NCBI GenBank assembly: GCA_016191285.1
Contig: JACPPA010000022.1
Location: 1-64,000, forward strand
Direction of reading: 5' to 3'
Source of the DNA: Gammaproteobacteria bacterium
GTDB taxonomy: Bacteria; Pseudomonadota; Gammaproteobacteria; Ga0077536
Length of the DNA stretch: 64,000 nt
The translations under genes and the position numbers were made by a program. A model generated the notes under the pieces. It made no database searches. It was given only the letters and a program-made list of their open reading frames with translations, and was not told where the DNA came from. Of the stretch, positions 61,801 through 64,000 are shown piece by piece (positions within the stretch are counted from its first letter, which is position 1; the number at the start of each line of letters is the position of its first letter).

Positions 61801-62422
61801 AATGGAGGGGCCGGGTGGCTATCAATTTGTCGGTCGGACCGTCCAAATGTGGAATCGCTTCCGGGTGACGCCGGAGTTCGCGCGGCCGTGGATGCTGCGG
61901 TTCTTCGATCAAATACGATTCTTTCCGGTGTCCGCCGAAGAACTTAAGCAAATTCGCGAAGACTTTCCGCACGGTCGGTATCGCTTACGGATCGAAGACA
62001 CGGAATTCAGTTTGCCGGCGTATCAACGGTTTCTCGCGGACGAGCGCGGCAGCCTTGCTGAATTCAAAGCGCGACAACAGGCTGCGTTCGATGCAGAGCG
62101 CCGACGCTGGCGCGTCGCGGGCCAGGACTTGGTCGCCGAGGGTGCCCGTCCCCCGGCAACCGACACGCGACGCGCCTTGGCCGTCCACGAACGCACGGTC
62201 GCGACCCAGGTTCATGGCAGTGTCTGGCAACTCAAAGTAGTTCCCGGACAGCGCGTTAAAGCGGGCGAAACACTGGCGGTTATTGAATCGATGAAAATGG
62301 AGATTGCGGTCATCGCCGAGGAGGCAGGCGCGGTGACGGAACTCCTTTGCGGTCCCGGCACCGAGGTCAGTCCTGGACAGCCGCTCATGGTGTTGACCAC
62401 CTCATGCGCGCCCTTGAATTAA
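58826..62422 (+). CDS. Biotin-dependent guanidine/urea carboxylase
   Basis: The 1198-residue enzyme has three blocks. Residues 1-450 are biotin carboxylase ([20 protein letters not shown], ATP-grasp [29 protein letters not shown]). Residues about 460-1010 are the carboxyltransferase domain built from KipA/KipI-like halves ([60 protein letters not shown]). A C-terminal biotinyl domain has the biotin lysine Lys1157 in ESMKMEIAV. It carboxylates guanidine (or urea) with ATP and bicarbonate. The guanidine-I riboswitch and DUF1989 pair favour guanidine. Length is normal. The stop overlaps the allophanate hydrolase start region by 19 nt. Confidence 0.95.
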   Translation: [1198 protein letters not shown]

Positions 62423-64000
62423 GCCTGACAAGTTTGCGTGAACGTTATTGCGCGGGAACCTTAACGCCGGCGCGCCTGTGCGCGGAAATCGCCGAGCGCT
62501 GCGACGCGACGGCCGCCGATAATATTTGGATCCACCGCCTGACCAATGACGAACTCGCGCCGTATTTGGCGCGACTTAAGACAACGGATCCGGCGACGCG
62601 GCCACTCTACGGCATCCCATTCGCCATCAAGGACAATATCGATCTCGCGGGCATTCCAACGACGGCCGGATGCCCGGCGTTCGCGTATGTGCCGGCCAGT
62701 TCCGCGTTCGTGGTCGAGCAGCTGATTGGGGCTGGCGCCATTCCGATCGGTAAAACTAATCTCGATCAATTCGCGACTGGCCTGGTTGGAACGCGGTCAC
62801 CCTATGGCGCGACGCGGAATGCGTTTAATCCCGCTTACATTGCCGGTGGATCGAGCGCGGGCTCGGCGGTCGCGGTTGCAAAAAACTTAGTCAGCTTTGC
62901 ACTCGGTACCGACACCGCGGGATCCGGGCGCGTCCCGGCGGCATTTAATAATTTGATCGGGGTCAAACCCACGCGCGGGCGGTTGAGCGCACGCGGTGTC
63001 GTGCCCGCCTGCCGCTCGCTCGACACGGTGTCGATTTTTGCGCGCTCGCTTCAGGATGCAGCGGCCGTGTTGCAGGAGGTGAGCACCTTTGATCCCGACG
63101 ATCCGTATGCGAGGCCGGTGGAAGTAGAGGGCTCGGTCCGCGAGAAATATTGCGTCGGCGTACCGCGTCAGCTCGAATTTCGTGGCGATCCCGACGCCGA
63201 ACGCCTGTTTCGACAAATGCTCGAACGGCTGCGGTCGCGGGGCGCAGAAATTATCGAAATTGATTTCGCGCCGTTCCTGGCCGCGGCACGCCTGCTCTAC
63301 GCGGGGCCGTGGGTCGCGGAGCGGTATGCGGCGATTAAATCCTTTATCGCTGGAGCGCCGCACGCGCTGCATCCGATTACGCGCGCGATCATCGAACCGG
63401 CGAAAAACCGGACGGCAGTCGAAGCCTTCGAAGCCCAGTACGAACTGCAACGGCTGAAGCGCACGACTGATGGGATCCTGGCGAGGCTCGATTACGTGCT
63501 GACGCCGACGACACCGACCATCTTTACGTTTGAGGAACTGGCGCGCGATCCAATCGGATTGAACAACGCGCTGGGTCATTACACAAATTTCATGAACTTA
63601 CTCGACTATGCGGCGGTCGCTGTGCCGAGTGGGTTTGGGGGCCACGGCGTGCCCTATGGCGCGACGTTGTTTGGTCCGGCGCACAGTGACGAGAGGCTAA
63701 TCGACTACGCCGCGCGGTTGCTTGATGAACCGCCGGTGAGAATCAGCGGCGGGCGTGCTGCTCAACAGGCGGTAACTACTGCATACCTCAAGCTAGTGGT
63801 ATGCGGCGCGCACATGTCTGGTTTGCCGCTCAACGCGCAATTACGCGATCGCGGCGGGCGCTTGGTGCATGCCGCGCAAACCGCGCCGGTCTATCGCTTG
63901 TATGCGCTCCCCGGCGGCCCGCCAGCGCGGCCGGGGTTGGTACGCGTCGCCGCGGGAGGGGCGGCGATCGCGGTCGAAGTATGGGAGCTACCCATCACCG
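62404..64000 (+). CDS. atzF: Allophanate hydrolase (partial, runs off the window)
   Basis: At least 532 residues are present and the frame is open to the window end. It is an amidase-signature enzyme: Lys76 in PFAIKDN, the Ser pair in GGSSAGSAVAV (Ser150) and the nucleophile Ser174 in DTAGSGRVP. Spacings 74 and 24 match AtzF. The C-terminal AtzF domain has begun (LVVCGAHMSGLPLNAQL, 463 on). It hydrolyses allophanate to two CO2 and two ammonia. The ATG at 62404 lies inside the end of the carboxylase gene (19-nt overlap), so it is coupled to it. Usual length is about 600, so the last 60-70 residues are probably missing. Confidence 0.95.
   Translation, partial: MRALELSLTSLRERYCAGTLTPARLCAEIAERCDATAADNIWIHRLTNDELAPYLARLKTTDPATRPLYGIPFAIKDNIDLAGIPTTAGCPAFAYVPASSAFVVEQLIGAGAIPIGKTNLDQFATGLVGTRSPYGATRNAFNPAYIAGGSSAGSAVAVAKNLVSFALGTDTAGSGRVPAAFNNLIGVKPTRGRLSARGVVPACRSLDTVSIFARSLQDAAAVLQEVSTFDPDDPYARPVEVEGSVREKYCVGVPRQLEFRGDPDAERLFRQMLERLRSRGAEIIEIDFAPFLAAARLLYAGPWVAERYAAIKSFIAGAPHALHPITRAIIEPAKNRTAVEAFEAQYELQRLKRTTDGILARLDYVLTPTTPTIFTFEELARDPIGLNNALGHYTNFMNLLDYAAVAVPSGFGGHGVPYGATLFGPAHSDERLIDYAARLLDEPPVRISGGRAAQQAVTTAYLKLVVCGAHMSGLPLNAQLRDRGGRLVHAAQTAPVYRLYALPGGPPARPGLVRVAAGGAAIAVEVWELPIT

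Noticed and set aside
54648-62422. Plain urea transport and urea amidolyase operon
   Set aside because: The upstream aptamer is guanidine-I and both DUF1989 genes are present, which fits guanidine use better. Urea as a side substrate of the carboxylase is not excluded.

Overview
The window is 64 kb of a G+C-rich bacterial chromosome, dense with protein genes. I see no rRNA, tRNA, CRISPR array, phage or complete insertion sequence. A complete kdpFABCDE operon, Tat and PEP-CTERM-like export signals, a mau (methylamine dehydrogenase) cluster and Pseudomonas-type REP palindromes suggest an environmental proteobacterium, most likely gammaproteobacterial. The class is inferred and not proven.

Layout. 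0-3 kb: a secreted protein of unknown function and a Baeyer-Villiger-type flavin monooxygenase. 3-11.1 kb (minus strand): a high-affinity potassium uptake operon, with a 30-codon membrane ORF ahead of kdpF, then kdpF, A, B, C, D and E. 11.2-14 kb: a luciferase-like monooxygenase relic and a large secreted protein with a degenerate PEP-CTERM tail. 14-26.9 kb: catabolic and housekeeping genes (VOC, carboxymuconolactone decarboxylase-like, EthD, MFS, MaoC, CmcJ/NvfI, SelO, thioredoxin, esterase, CinA) mixed with three decayed genes. 27-39.4 kb: quinone reductase, three luciferase-like flavin enzymes, an ornithine-decarboxylase-like enzyme, hydrolases, an SDR and an ABC exporter. 39.7-47.2 kb: a GMC dehydrogenase with its Tat-exported small subunit, an epoxide hydrolase, an EF-G-like GTPase and a pectin-acetylesterase-family hydrolase. 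47.3-50.6 kb: a tight five-gene redox operon (DsbA, PPOX, DsbA-fold isomerase, SDR, TauD).

50.9-64 kb is the most coherent region and appears devoted to nitrogen scavenging. mauB-E-D-A plus a cytochrome c encode a TTQ amine dehydrogenase. They are followed by a clear guanidine-I (ykkC) riboswitch that heads an ABC transporter, two DUF1989 proteins, a biotin-dependent carboxylase of the urea carboxylase family and allophanate hydrolase, which runs off the window. Generic annotation would call this urea degradation. The riboswitch and the DUF1989 pair identify it instead as guanidine uptake and degradation: guanidine carboxylase, carboxyguanidine deiminase, allophanate hydrolase.

Intergenic DNA is rich in small repeats. 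Two copies of a 224-246 bp hairpin-rich MITE have IS5-like 4-bp YTAR target duplications. A 67-bp inverted repeat pair flanks 3.7 kb. REP-like palindromes occur as inverted doublets, and two other palindromic repeat families are present. A recurring TATACT -10 element lies so close to two start codons that leaderless mRNAs are likely.
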